NCBI GenBank assembly: GCA_035656655.1
Contig: DASRSE010000049.1
Coordinates: 1-10,878 of the forward strand
Direction of reading: 5' to 3'
Source of the DNA: DASRSE01 sp035656655
Lineage (GTDB): Bacteria; Planctomycetota; Planctomycetia; Pirellulales; DASRSE01
DNA: 10,878 nt
This document shows, piece by piece, positions 1 to 7,338 of the stretch (position 1 is the first letter of the stretch; the number at the start of each line of letters is the position of its first letter). The notes beneath the pieces are model-generated. The model was given only the letters and a program-made list of their open reading frames with translations. It ran no database searches and had not been told where the DNA came from. The position numbers were made by a program, and so were the translations under genes.

Positions 1-1022
1 AAATGTCGAAGAACATCGATGCCGTGACGGTCAGCATTCCCGATCATAATCATGCCACGGTTGCCGCTACCTCGCTCCGTTTGGGCAAGCACACCTTCTG
101 CCAAAAGCCGTTGACCCACACCATTTCCGAAGCTCGCATGCTGGGCGAGCTCGCGCGCGAGATGAAGGTCGCCACCGAAATGGGCAATCAAGGAACGGCC
201 AACAGCGGTTTGCGCGAAGCGGCCGCGATCGTGCAAGGCGGCCATCTGGGCAACGTGACTGAAGTCCACGTCTGGACGAACCGGCCGATTTGGGCGCAAG
301 GCGGCGAACGCCCCAAGGAAGAGCCCGTGCCCAAGAATCTGCATTGGGAAGAATGGATCGGACCGGCGCCGTACCGCCCGTATGCCAAGGGCTATCATCC
401 GTTCGCTTGGCGCGGCTGGTGGGATTTCGGCACCGGCGCCCTGGGTGACATGGCTTGCCACACCTACAACATGCCGTTTGCCGCGCTGAACTTGCGCGAC
501 CCGGTCTCGGTCGAAGCGCAAAGCGCCGGCACCAACAAGGATAGCTATCCGAAGTGGTCGCAAATCGTGTACGAATTTCCGGCCAACGACAAGCGCGGCC
601 CGGTGAAGGTGACCTGGTACGACGGTGGCAAGAAGCCCCCGGTCGAACTCGTCGGTTTGAAACCGGGCGAAAAGCTTGATCAGAGCGGTTCGCTCTTGAT
701 TGGCGACAAGGGCAAGATTTACTCGCCCGGCGACTACTGCGACCAGTTCCGGACGATTGGCTTTGAGAAGCCCAAGGTCGAGTTCACCAAGTCGCCCGGT
801 CACTTCGAAGAGTGGGTTCGCGCCATCAAGGGCGGCCCGCAAGCGATGTCGAATTTCCACGACTACGCCGGCCCGCTGACCGAAACGATTTTGCTCGGCA
901 ACTTGGCCGTTTGGGCCACCGGCAAAAAGGTCGAGTGGGATGCGAAGAACATGGTGCCGAAGAACGCTCCCGAGTGCGAGCCGATCGTGCGGATTCAATA
1001 CCGCAGCGGCTACACGTTGTAA
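1..1022 (+). CDS. Gfo/Idh/MocA family oxidoreductase, N-terminally truncated by the window edge
   Basis: This is the C-terminal 339 residues of a probable NAD(P)-dependent oxidoreductase of the Gfo/Idh/MocA family, whose members typically oxidise or reduce sugars and inositols. The methionine codon at position 3 is internal: aligned with the complete paralogue at 2809-4098, it falls about 100 residues into the protein, so the export signal and glycine-rich dinucleotide loop lie upstream of the window. Visible landmarks, counted from that methionine, are PDHNHA (13-18), the cofactor-lysine motif as QKP (34-36) in place of the usual EKP, a GGERPKEE block, the WWDFGTGALGDMACH segment with D149 and H153 at the probable active site, and the terminal YRSGYTL. 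By eye the two proteins align along the whole shared length. The reading frame is intact and ends with TAA just before a hairpin terminator. Export is inferred only from the paralogue. Family assignment is secure; the substrate is unknown. Confidence 0.92.
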   Translation, partial: MSKNIDAVTVSIPDHNHATVAATSLRLGKHTFCQKPLTHTISEARMLGELAREMKVATEMGNQGTANSGLREAAAIVQGGHLGNVTEVHVWTNRPIWAQGGERPKEEPVPKNLHWEEWIGPAPYRPYAKGYHPFAWRGWWDFGTGALGDMACHTYNMPFAALNLRDPVSVEAQSAGTNKDSYPKWSQIVYEFPANDKRGPVKVTWYDGGKKPPVELVGLKPGEKLDQSGSLLIGDKGKIYSPGDYCDQFRTIGFEKPKVEFTKSPGHFEEWVRAIKGGPQAMSNFHDYAGPLTETILLGNLAVWATGKKVEWDAKNMVPKNAPECEPIVRIQYRSGYTL

Positions 1023-1041
1023 TTGATCTCGGTTTGACTTG

Positions 1042-1080
1042 CGGCTGCGCGAAGCAATTCGCTTCGCGCAGCCGTATTTT
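1042..1080 (+). terminator. Rho-independent terminator after the first oxidoreductase gene
   Basis: A perfect 14-bp inverted repeat (CGGCTGCGCGAAGC at 1042-1055 and its complement at 1061-1074) encloses the 5-base loop AATTC and is followed by TATTTT. It begins 19 bases after the stop codon. A second T run (1097-1102) lies a little further on. Stem strength and position support termination here, separating this gene from the LRR gene. Confidence 0.8.
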
Positions 1081-1306
1081 CATGTTCTTTGCAGTCTTTT
1101 TTGATTCGCGCGGCGGGTTCGTGTTTTCGTGGAATGGATCCGGGCCTTGAAAACGGCTTGGTCGGAGCATCCGCCAGACGATTTCCGGCCTCTTGTCCGT
1201 CGGCGTTGCGTATCTCAATAGCAGTTGCGCCGCTCGAACCGGGCGGCGCGTGGCGCGGCTGGCTTGCCCGCGGCTGTTTTGCTTCCTCTTGGATTTGCAG
1301 CATTTC

Positions 1307-1310
1307 GGAG
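1307..1310 (+). promoter_or_regulatory. Ribosome binding site of the LRR gene
   Basis: GGAG lies 9 bases before the ATG at 1320. It decides the start, because the frame is open back to about 1089 and would otherwise allow a 77-residue extension without signal-peptide character. Confidence 0.7.
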
Positions 1311-1319
1311 ATTTCGATC

Positions 1320-2612
1320 ATGATGTGCCGGCGCTGGTTGTTGATGTCCGTGTGTGTTTCGCTCGTTTGCGGGGGGCTTTTCTGGGCTCCCGCGGCACTC
1401 CGTCTGGGCGCTGCCGCGGAGACGGCCGCTCAAGAGAACCCCGCGGACTTGGCGGCGGTTAAGAAGTGGGGCGGCAAGCTCACCTATGACATGGACAAGC
1501 ATCTGATCGGCATCGACCTCAGCGACACACCGCTGAAAGACGCCGAACTCAAGCATCTGGCCGGCCTCCCGTACCTCGAGGCCCTGAAGCTGTACGGCAC
1601 CGACACCACCAACGATTGCGTCAAGTATCTGAAGGGTTTGCCGAAGCTCAAGGAACTCACGCTGGAAAACACGGAGATCACCGACGCGGTCGCCGAGCCG
1701 TTGAAGGAATTGTCGAATCTGAAATCGCTCAACCTCCGCCGCTCGTCGTACCTGACCGACAAGGCGCTGCAAACGCTGTACGGGGCGACCAACTTGGAGC
1801 AATTGCATTTGCTCTATTGCAACTTTTCCGACGACGGCTTGAAGAACATTGAACGCTTGAAGAATCTCAAGGTGCTCGACCTGCGCGGCAATCCGCTGAT
1901 CTCCGACGAGGGGCTCAATTCGGTGACCAAGCTGGCGAACCTCGAAACGCTCAAGCTCCGCAATTTTTACGTGACCAACGACGGCTTGGCTAAAATCGCC
2001 AAGCTGAAAAAGCTCAAGTCGCTGAACCTGGAAGACTCCGACGCGATCACGGACGAGGGAATGGTCCACGTCCGCGACATGCCGAACTTGGAAGGCTTGT
2101 ATCTTCTGCGGATCAATGTGAGCGACGCCGGACTCGTCAATTTGAAAAATCTGACCAAGCTGAAGAGCCTGCAACTTCGCGCCACGCAGGTCATTGGGCC
2201 GGGCTTGGCCAACATCGAAGGGCTCAGCTTGCTCCGCGTTTTGGACTTGAACGAAACGAGCCTCAGCGACGAGGGCTTGAGCCACATCAAGGGACTCAAG
2301 AACCTGGAAAAGCTCGACCTCTGGAATACGTCGATCACCGACGCCGGCCTCGACAACTTGAAGGGTCTGACCAAACTGACCAACTTGAATTTAGAAAGCA
2401 CCGCGATTGACGATGCCGGCGTGGCGAAGTTGGCTGGCTTGACCGCGCTGGCAGACCTGAAACTGAAGGGGACGAAAATCACTGACGCGGCCGTGCCCAC
2501 GCTGCTGAAGTTGACGAACTTGAAGAGCCTCGACCTGAGCGCTACCGAGGTCACCGCCGAGGGCGTCAAAAAGCTCAAGGCCGCGTTCCCCAAAGCTAAG
2601 ATCCTGTTTTAG
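1320..2612 (+). CDS. Secreted leucine-rich repeat protein
   Basis: This 430-residue protein consists of an N-terminal signal sequence and an LRR solenoid. The chosen ATG gives two methionines, two arginines (R4, R5) and a hydrophobic stretch (about 6-27), then an Ala-rich cleavage region (about 30-37), and it has a good Shine-Dalgarno. From about residue 65 to the end there are some 14 repeats of 24-25 residues with the pattern LxxLxxLxLxxTxITDxGLxxLxx, well seen in ITDAGLDNLKG and SDEGLSHIKG. A final AFPKAKILF may cap the array. No kinase, protease or membrane anchor is fused to it. Such arrays, abundant in planctomycetes and often annotated as internalin-like, normally make protein-binding surfaces; that role here is inference and no ligand can be named. 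Repeats are diverged from one another at DNA level. It sits between two paralogous oxidoreductase genes in the same orientation but with 297- and 196-base gaps, so co-transcription is uncertain. Confidence 0.9.
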   Translation: MMCRRWLLMSVCVSLVCGGLFWAPAALRLGAAAETAAQENPADLAAVKKWGGKLTYDMDKHLIGIDLSDTPLKDAELKHLAGLPYLEALKLYGTDTTNDCVKYLKGLPKLKELTLENTEITDAVAEPLKELSNLKSLNLRRSSYLTDKALQTLYGATNLEQLHLLYCNFSDDGLKNIERLKNLKVLDLRGNPLISDEGLNSVTKLANLETLKLRNFYVTNDGLAKIAKLKKLKSLNLEDSDAITDEGMVHVRDMPNLEGLYLLRINVSDAGLVNLKNLTKLKSLQLRATQVIGPGLANIEGLSLLRVLDLNETSLSDEGLSHIKGLKNLEKLDLWNTSITDAGLDNLKGLTKLTNLNLESTAIDDAGVAKLAGLTALADLKLKGTKITDAAVPTLLKLTNLKSLDLSATEVTAEGVKKLKAAFPKAKILF

Positions 2613-2693
2613 CTGCGATCCGCGGCCAAGGGGCACCGTGAGGGCCGCGGCGCGGAGCAATTTTCGGAGCAGCGGCTGCGCCGATCCCGGTTT

Positions 2694-2762
2694 CGGTCCG
2701 CGCGGCTGGATTGCCGGCCGGCAACGACGAGCGGTTCAAGGCCGCGGACCGGTGCCGTTTTT
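2694..2762 (+). terminator. Possible terminator or structured element between the LRR and oxidoreductase genes
   Basis: CGGTCCGCG (2694-2702) is complemented by CGCGGACCG (2743-2751), and the palindrome TTGCCGGCCGGCAA lies between them. A run of five T (2758-2762) follows after six bases. An alternative smaller stem, CGGTTC with GGACCG, is also possible. The large loop and the offset T run make this a weak terminator candidate; it could equally be leader structure for the next gene. Confidence 0.3.
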
Positions 2763-2795
2763 CACCCCCACAACCCACCCCACTTTCTCTGCTAC

Positions 2796-2800
2796 GGAGG
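2796..2800 (+). promoter_or_regulatory. Ribosome binding site of the Tat-exported oxidoreductase
   Basis: GGAGG stands 8 bases before the ATG at 2809. It fixes that start, which places the twin-arginine motif at residues 7-8, and argues against an in-frame extension reaching back to 2638. The ATG at 2801 is out of frame. Confidence 0.8.
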
Positions 2801-2808
2801 ATGCTGCC

Positions 2809-4098
2809 ATGTCTTTAAGAGTTCCGCGTCGCGAGTTCTTGCGCACTACCGCGATGGGCGTCTCCTTGGCGGGGATGGGAGTCTGGTCGAGTTCGGCAGT
2901 CGCCGAGCCAAAGTCGCCTAACGAGAAATTGAACATCGGCGTGATCGGGACGGCAAACCAAGCGCGCTTCAGCATCGACCATGTGAAGGGCGAAAACATC
3001 GTCGCCGTGTGCGACATCGACGAGAACTATCTGAAAAAGGCGGCCAAGGATTTTCCGACTGCCAAGACCTACACGGATTGGCGAAAGCTGTTCGATCAAA
3101 AGGACATTGAAGCGGTCGTTGTCGCCACGCCTGACCATACGCATGCGCCGGCGACGGCCGCGGCGCTTCATTTGGGCAAACACGTCTATTGCGAGAAGCC
3201 TCTGACCCACACGGTTTATGAGGCCCGAATTATCGCGGACCTGGCAATGAAGGCCAAAGTGGCGACCCAGATGGGGACGCAAATTCATGCCGGCAGCAAC
3301 TATCGCCGCGTCGTGGAATTGATCCAGGCCGGCGCCATCGGACCGGTCCACGAAGTCCATACTTGGGTGGGCAAAGGTTGGGGCGGCGGCGAGCGTCCCA
3401 AGGAAGAAGAGAAGATTCCGCCGCAAATCCATTGGGATTTTTGGCTCGGCCCCGCGCCGGCCCGGCCGTACAACCATGTCTATTTGCCGGCCAATTGGCG
3501 GCGGTGGTGGGACTTTGGCGGCGGGACCATCGCCGACATGGCCTGCCATCACGTCGATTTGCCCTTTTGGGCGCTGAAGCTGCGGGCCCCTTCGACCATT
3601 GAAGCCGAAGGTCCGCCGGTGCATCCGGAAACTTGTCCGCTCGGCTTAATCGTCCATTATGAATTTCCAAAACGCGACAATTTGCCGCCGGTCAAACTTA
3701 CCTGGTACGACGGCGACAAAGTCCCCAAAGTGCTGCACGGCATCAACGTGCCTGGCTCCGGCAATCTATTTGTCGGCGAAAAGGGAATGCTTGTGGCGGA
3801 TTACGATCAGCACAAGCTATTTCCGGAAGCCGCCTTCGCGGGTTATGTCCCGCCGCCGAAGACGATCCCCGACTCGATTGGCCATCATGCCGAATGGCTG
3901 CTCGCTTGCAAAACCGGATCGCCGACGACCTGTTCGTTCGACTATAGCGGCGCGCTGACCGAAACCGTCTTGCTGGGCAACGTCGCTTATCGAACGGGGC
4001 AAAAACTCGAGTGGGATCCGAGCAGCATGAAAGCGACGAACTGCGCCGCGGCCGATCCATATCTGCGCAAGGAATATCGCAGCGGCTGGACGTTGTAA
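2809..4098 (+). CDS. Tat-exported Gfo/Idh/MocA family oxidoreductase
   Basis: This complete 429-residue protein is a probable NAD(P)-dependent oxidoreductase of the Gfo/Idh/MocA family, likely acting on a sugar or sugar derivative outside the cytoplasm. A twin-arginine signal is visible: PRREFLR at 6-12, then a hydrophobic stretch to about residue 32 (AVA). Tat export implies folding, probably with cofactor bound, before transport. The Rossmann domain starts at about 41 with IGVIGTANQA, where two of the usual glycines are alanines (A49, A52). CDID (68-71) ends the second strand. PDHTHA, the cofactor-lysine motif EKP (129-131) and the IADMACHHVD segment (D243, H247, H248) follow; the C-terminal half carries the family's sheet domain and ends YRSGWTL. 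Length fits planctomycete members of the family. It is paralogous to the truncated gene at the left edge, with a shared GGERPKEE insert and C-terminus. A strong Shine-Dalgarno and the upstream gap suggest its own transcript. Substrate is unknown. Confidence 0.93.
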   Translation: MSLRVPRREFLRTTAMGVSLAGMGVWSSSAVAEPKSPNEKLNIGVIGTANQARFSIDHVKGENIVAVCDIDENYLKKAAKDFPTAKTYTDWRKLFDQKDIEAVVVATPDHTHAPATAAALHLGKHVYCEKPLTHTVYEARIIADLAMKAKVATQMGTQIHAGSNYRRVVELIQAGAIGPVHEVHTWVGKGWGGGERPKEEEKIPPQIHWDFWLGPAPARPYNHVYLPANWRRWWDFGGGTIADMACHHVDLPFWALKLRAPSTIEAEGPPVHPETCPLGLIVHYEFPKRDNLPPVKLTWYDGDKVPKVLHGINVPGSGNLFVGEKGMLVADYDQHKLFPEAAFAGYVPPPKTIPDSIGHHAEWLLACKTGSPTTCSFDYSGALTETVLLGNVAYRTGQKLEWDPSSMKATNCAAADPYLRKEYRSGWTL

Positions 4099-4100
4099 GG

Positions 4101-4120
4101 CGCGCTTTCGGGGCGCGTTT
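4101..4120 (+). terminator. Possible short terminator after the Tat-exported oxidoreductase
   Basis: CGCGC (4101-4105) and GCGCG (4113-4117) can pair, extended by two G-T pairs, directly after the stop codon, and are followed by TTTG. The stem is short and the T run only three bases, so this is tentative. Confidence 0.35.
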
Positions 4121-4145
4121 GTACGCCATGAATGCGTTGACGACA

Positions 4146-4162
4146 AGCGGCTCGCAGCCGCT
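4146..4162. repeat. Hairpin between convergent genes
   Basis: AGCGGCT and AGCCGCT flank a 3-base loop; an outer GACG/CGTC pairing may extend the stem. It lies in the 95-base gap between two converging genes and could terminate transcription from either side, but neither strand shows a T run next to it. Confidence 0.4.
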
Positions 4163-4193
4163 CGTCCGGGTCGGGGGTACGCCCTGGCTAGCC

Positions 4194-7049
4194 TTATTTC
4201 GAGCCGGGCGACGGGATTTCTTCCAAGCCGGGCTTCGGCGCCGGATTGAGCCCTTTTTCTCCCGGCGCAGGGACGGGAACCGGCGTGAACGGCGCCACCG
4301 CGGTTTTGTGTTCCACGTCGATGGTGGCATTCGCGTTAATCGCGTTTTGCTCCATCGCAAAATTCAAATCGAGCCCGCGAAACCAATTCATCGGAGGAGG
4401 CTGATAGCCGGCCGGCAGATGGAAGTCGATTTTGGTGCTGTTCGACTCCAGCGCCGTCGAGGTCCACATCCGCAGCCCGGCTTTCTCTTGCAGCTTATAG
4501 GCTCCGCCTAGCGGGCAGACGAGTTTCGCGTCGAGCAGATTCTGCGCGACCGCCAAGCAATCTTCGCGAGGCAATTGAAACTCGAGCGCTAAATAGTGCA
4601 GAAACTGCAAGTTGCCGACCGACGTTTTCCGCGCTCGTTGATAGGCGTACGCATTCACGAGATCGGATAGCTTGGCCTGGGTCAGATCGGCCACATGCAA
4701 CCGCACCTGGGCCGGACGCTCCGCTTCGACGACGCTTAACTGCGGCGTAATCGCCTGGAGCACTTCGCGGTGAAACGACAGAACCGAAAAATCGTTGAAG
4801 CGGCGCGACCAAAGGCCCAACAGTGGCACCTGCGCGTAGCCTTCCGCGTCGGCCGCGAGGGGGCGATTGCCAAAGAGCAAGTCGAGCACGCCTGCCTTGG
4901 GCCACGCCCCCAGATAGCCGTGCATCATGTCGAAGAGGCCATTTCCGAACAGGCTGGTGAGGCCCGCCAGCGGACCATTTCCGCCGAGCGGCGGCGCGGC
5001 TCCTTGCGGGACGACCTGGCCGTCGCGGATATCAAATGGCGGATTGAAATCTTGCAGGCCAAAAAAGAGTTGGTGAGTCGTTCCGCCGCCGGCGATGTTC
5101 AAAAAGGGCAAGGAGCCAACCACGGCGCGAATGGAAATCAAATCGCCGGCGACCGGAGAAATGGTCGTTTTCGTTTCCGGTCCGAGATAATTCGTCAACA
5201 GGTTGTAGTGCATCTTGGCGAACGGAGTAACGTGCAAGTCGAGGGCGATGCGCTCGCGCTTGTCGGTCGCGCCCGGCTCGCGGCGAATGCCGACGAGGAC
5301 CGGGTCCATGCGCTCCCATTGCGCCCGATAGGCGCTGGCGAACTGCTGATAGGCGGCGACCTCCGCCTGCGTCACTCCTTGAACCTTGACGTCCGCGATC
5401 GGCAGAAACGTTCCGCGGCCCCCGCGGAGAGAATCGCGATAGACGCCGTCCTGAAAGACGAGGTGGCTGCCGTCAGCCTGGTGGTCGAACCCCGGCGGCA
5501 AAAAGCCCCCTTGGACAAGGTCGTCGAGCGTTTCGGCGGGCTTTTTCTCCGCCTTGGCGGCGAGCTTGGCCAATTGCAACAGTTCCAGATCGGTGAGAGC
5601 CTGCATTCGTCGCGTCATCTCGATGCGATATTTCGGACCGACCAAGTTGCGAAAGAATTCGTCCGACAGATAGACAAAGGCCGCATGGTGGCTGCTGACC
5701 GGCATGATTGACCGAGCATAGTGAAATTCCTTCGAGTCGCCGAGCGAGTCGTTTCCCTTGCCGGCGTCAAAGAACCGCTCGACGAGCGCCCGCGAATTCG
5801 TCACCAAATGGAAATCGCCGTCGATCGCATAAAACGTTCGAATCGAATTGTCAGGCGTCGAGATAAACGAGACCTGATTGCCGGCGATATCGAGGATTTC
5901 TTGCTTCACCCCGGGCAATTGCAACAGGGCGCGGCGCTGCTGGACAATGTCGTTAGCCAGGAGCTGGCCGTTGCGCGCTTGAAAGAGGAGCCCCACGCAA
6001 GCCCCTTCGCGGACGAACGTGTCGTCGCCAATAATCGCGACGTCCGCGACGACCTGCGGGCCAAACAGCTTCGACAAGGGGCCTTCTTTCATGGCCAACT
6101 GGTGTTCGAGCCGCGCGGAATTGCCGTAATCAACGCCGCGGACCGCCAGCAGGTTCCGCAGATCGCCTCCCCATTCGTCCATGGTCGAGCGGAGCCACTG
6201 GAAATTCTGAAAGCTGCCGAAGCGGACGTAAAAGCACTCGTGCGGAACGTGCTGCGCGATTGGTTCGATGACGGCGTCGCTCGCCGTCGGCAGACTTAAG
6301 GTCGGCGGGACGACGGCCGCCGGCAAGGCTTGGTCGGCCGGCTCGGGTGACTTGCTGGTTTTCAAGATCGTGTTTTTTTGCATCGCAGCGCGGATCGACT
6401 CCGTGCCGAGCAACATGCCGAGCGTCTGATCAACATCTGCTTGGCCGGTGACGCGGCCAAACTCCCGATCGTACGCCAGATTGAGCCGCCGCGCGAGCAT
6501 GGCGGATAAATAGTTTTCCACGTCCGGCGGCATGTCCGAATCGCGATCGGAGCGAATCAGCTTTTGCTGGGTGAATTCTTTCCACCAAGCCGCTAACAGC
6601 CGTTGCTGACCCGCTTTATCCGCGACCGGTTGCAGCGTCATCCGCTGCGCGGCCGGCGTGTTCAGCGTGATCTCGAGCGGTTGGTCCCCTTTGAAGAGAA
6701 AATAGAAGTTAACCGTCGGTGGCCGGTCGAGCAATTCTCGCAGCAGCGTCCGAACCGGCGCGGCCGAGTCAAACGCCGGATAGAGAACGCGGCCGTCCTT
6801 CTCGGTGACTTGAAAGTCGCCTGTGCCGGGCGAAAAGTCGGTTTGGCCCGCCGCCAACGGCAGCGTAATTCGGCCGACGCCGAACGGCTCCCCCGCGAAA
6901 ACCTCGATCTGTGGATTCGCTTCACGGATCCGCTCGCGCAACCGGAGCCGCTGCGCCGGCGCCGACGCCGTGAGGAAATAGATGCACAGCAGCAGGAGAA
7001 TCGCAACACCGACCCCGCGTCCCAGTCGAAAGTTCAATCGTGATCTCAT
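4194..7049 (-). CDS. Large secreted protein of unknown function
   Basis: I do not recognise a named family for this 951-residue protein. The start is well supported: AAAGGAG lies 7 bases upstream of the ATG, and the N-terminus has basic residues (R2, R4, R8, R11), a hydrophobic core (13-27) and an ASAPA-Q site giving probable cleavage after residue 32. No second membrane segment is obvious. The mature part is a mixed alpha/beta sequence with no visible catalytic motif. A segment from about 265 to 470 (HVPHECFYVRFGSF to HHAAFVYLSDEFF) has the feel of the DUF3352-type repeats of large periplasmic proteins, but this is only an impression. A charged region (KLAAKAEKKPAETLDDL) follows, then Gly/Pro-rich stretches around 680-710. 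The last 30 or so residues are Pro-rich and low in complexity (PVPVPAPGEKG), suggesting a disordered tail. It faces the + strand genes convergently on one side and the small ORF and ligase divergently on the other, so context gives no function. Confidence 0.88.
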   Translation of the reverse strand: MRSRLNFRLGRGVGVAILLLLCIYFLTASAPAQRLRLRERIREANPQIEVFAGEPFGVGRITLPLAAGQTDFSPGTGDFQVTEKDGRVLYPAFDSAAPVRTLLRELLDRPPTVNFYFLFKGDQPLEITLNTPAAQRMTLQPVADKAGQQRLLAAWWKEFTQQKLIRSDRDSDMPPDVENYLSAMLARRLNLAYDREFGRVTGQADVDQTLGMLLGTESIRAAMQKNTILKTSKSPEPADQALPAAVVPPTLSLPTASDAVIEPIAQHVPHECFYVRFGSFQNFQWLRSTMDEWGGDLRNLLAVRGVDYGNSARLEHQLAMKEGPLSKLFGPQVVADVAIIGDDTFVREGACVGLLFQARNGQLLANDIVQQRRALLQLPGVKQEILDIAGNQVSFISTPDNSIRTFYAIDGDFHLVTNSRALVERFFDAGKGNDSLGDSKEFHYARSIMPVSSHHAAFVYLSDEFFRNLVGPKYRIEMTRRMQALTDLELLQLAKLAAKAEKKPAETLDDLVQGGFLPPGFDHQADGSHLVFQDGVYRDSLRGGRGTFLPIADVKVQGVTQAEVAAYQQFASAYRAQWERMDPVLVGIRREPGATDKRERIALDLHVTPFAKMHYNLLTNYLGPETKTTISPVAGDLISIRAVVGSLPFLNIAGGGTTHQLFFGLQDFNPPFDIRDGQVVPQGAAPPLGGNGPLAGLTSLFGNGLFDMMHGYLGAWPKAGVLDLLFGNRPLAADAEGYAQVPLLGLWSRRFNDFSVLSFHREVLQAITPQLSVVEAERPAQVRLHVADLTQAKLSDLVNAYAYQRARKTSVGNLQFLHYLALEFQLPREDCLAVAQNLLDAKLVCPLGGAYKLQEKAGLRMWTSTALESNSTKIDFHLPAGYQPPPMNWFRGLDLNFAMEQNAINANATIDVEHKTAVAPFTPVPVPAPGEKGLNPAPKPGLEEIPSPGSK

Positions 7050-7056
7050 CGCCAGA

Positions 7057-7063
7057 CTCCTTT
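7057..7063 (-). promoter_or_regulatory. Ribosome binding site of the 951-residue secreted protein
   Basis: Read on the - strand this is AAAGGAG, 7 bases before the ATG at 7047-7049. It confirms the start and overlaps the first codon of the doubtful small + strand ORF, which weakens that ORF's upstream start. Confidence 0.8.
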
Positions 7064-7298
7064 GTGCTCATCGCCTGGAAAAACGGATTGGCCCGAATCA
7101 ACGGAGGCGTTGCTGCCGGCCGTTCATTTCGATCGCCTCATTCGTGACTGGGTAAACTTCGATCAGCCATCGCTCGCGAGCAAACCCGACCTTGCGGGTT
7201 GGGAAAACCTACGGGCCATCCTGACGCAAGGGCTGCCAAAGTTCAAGCGCGCTGACGGCTGGGTGCGTCTGCCGGCACGGCGCAAAGCGAATTCCTAA
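7062..7298 (+). CDS. Doubtful small ORF in a divergent intergenic region
   Basis: An open frame of 78 codons can start only at a TTG (7062) that overlaps the ribosome binding site of the divergent gene. It has no Shine-Dalgarno of its own at usable distance; the GGAGG near 7101 is only two bases before the next TTG. The predicted protein has no signal peptide or known motif, yet its middle and C-terminal parts (such as HFDRLIRDWVNF and WENLRAILTQGL) look like amphipathic helices with several Trp, and its third codon positions lean to G/C. It could be a small real protein, a decayed gene end, or chance. The region must also hold the promoter of the - strand gene unless that overlaps elsewhere. 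I see no similarity to a family I know. Confidence 0.3.
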   Translation: MCSSPGKTDWPESTEALLPAVHFDRLIRDWVNFDQPSLASKPDLAGWENLRAILTQGLPKFKRADGWVRLPARRKANS

Positions 7299-7325
7299 GC
7301 GCTAGTATGGGGTCCAGATTCTCTC

Positions 7326-7331
7326 TAAAAT
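7326..7331 (+). promoter_or_regulatory. Possible -10 element for a leaderless ligase transcript
   Basis: TAAAAT resembles a sigma-70 -10 hexamer and ends 7 bases before the ATG at 7339, the distance at which transcription would start at or next to the A of the start codon. No Shine-Dalgarno precedes that ATG. The position of a -35 box (about 7303-7308, TAGTAT) matches poorly, so this is tentative. Confidence 0.35.
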
Positions 7332-7338
7332 AGCCGGC

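Noticed and set aside
1089..1319. 77-codon upstream extension of the LRR protein
   Set aside because: The added residues are Arg/Ser/Ala-rich without family character, and the ATG at 1320 has both a good ribosome binding site and an immediate signal peptide.
1215..2285. Long - strand open frame (356 codons) opposite the LRR gene
   Set aside because: It is an antisense shadow: the LRR repeat creates regular Gln/Val/Leu-rich codons on the other strand. The + strand product has clear repeats, a signal peptide and a ribosome binding site.
2638..2808. 57-codon upstream extension of the Tat oxidoreductase
   Set aside because: It would bury the twin-arginine signal inside the protein; GGAGG sits correctly for the ATG at 2809.
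4770..5711. 313-codon + strand frame inside the 951-residue gene
   Set aside because: It lies wholly opposite a well-supported gene, starts at GTG without a ribosome binding site, and its product is Arg/Ala/Val-rich with no motif.
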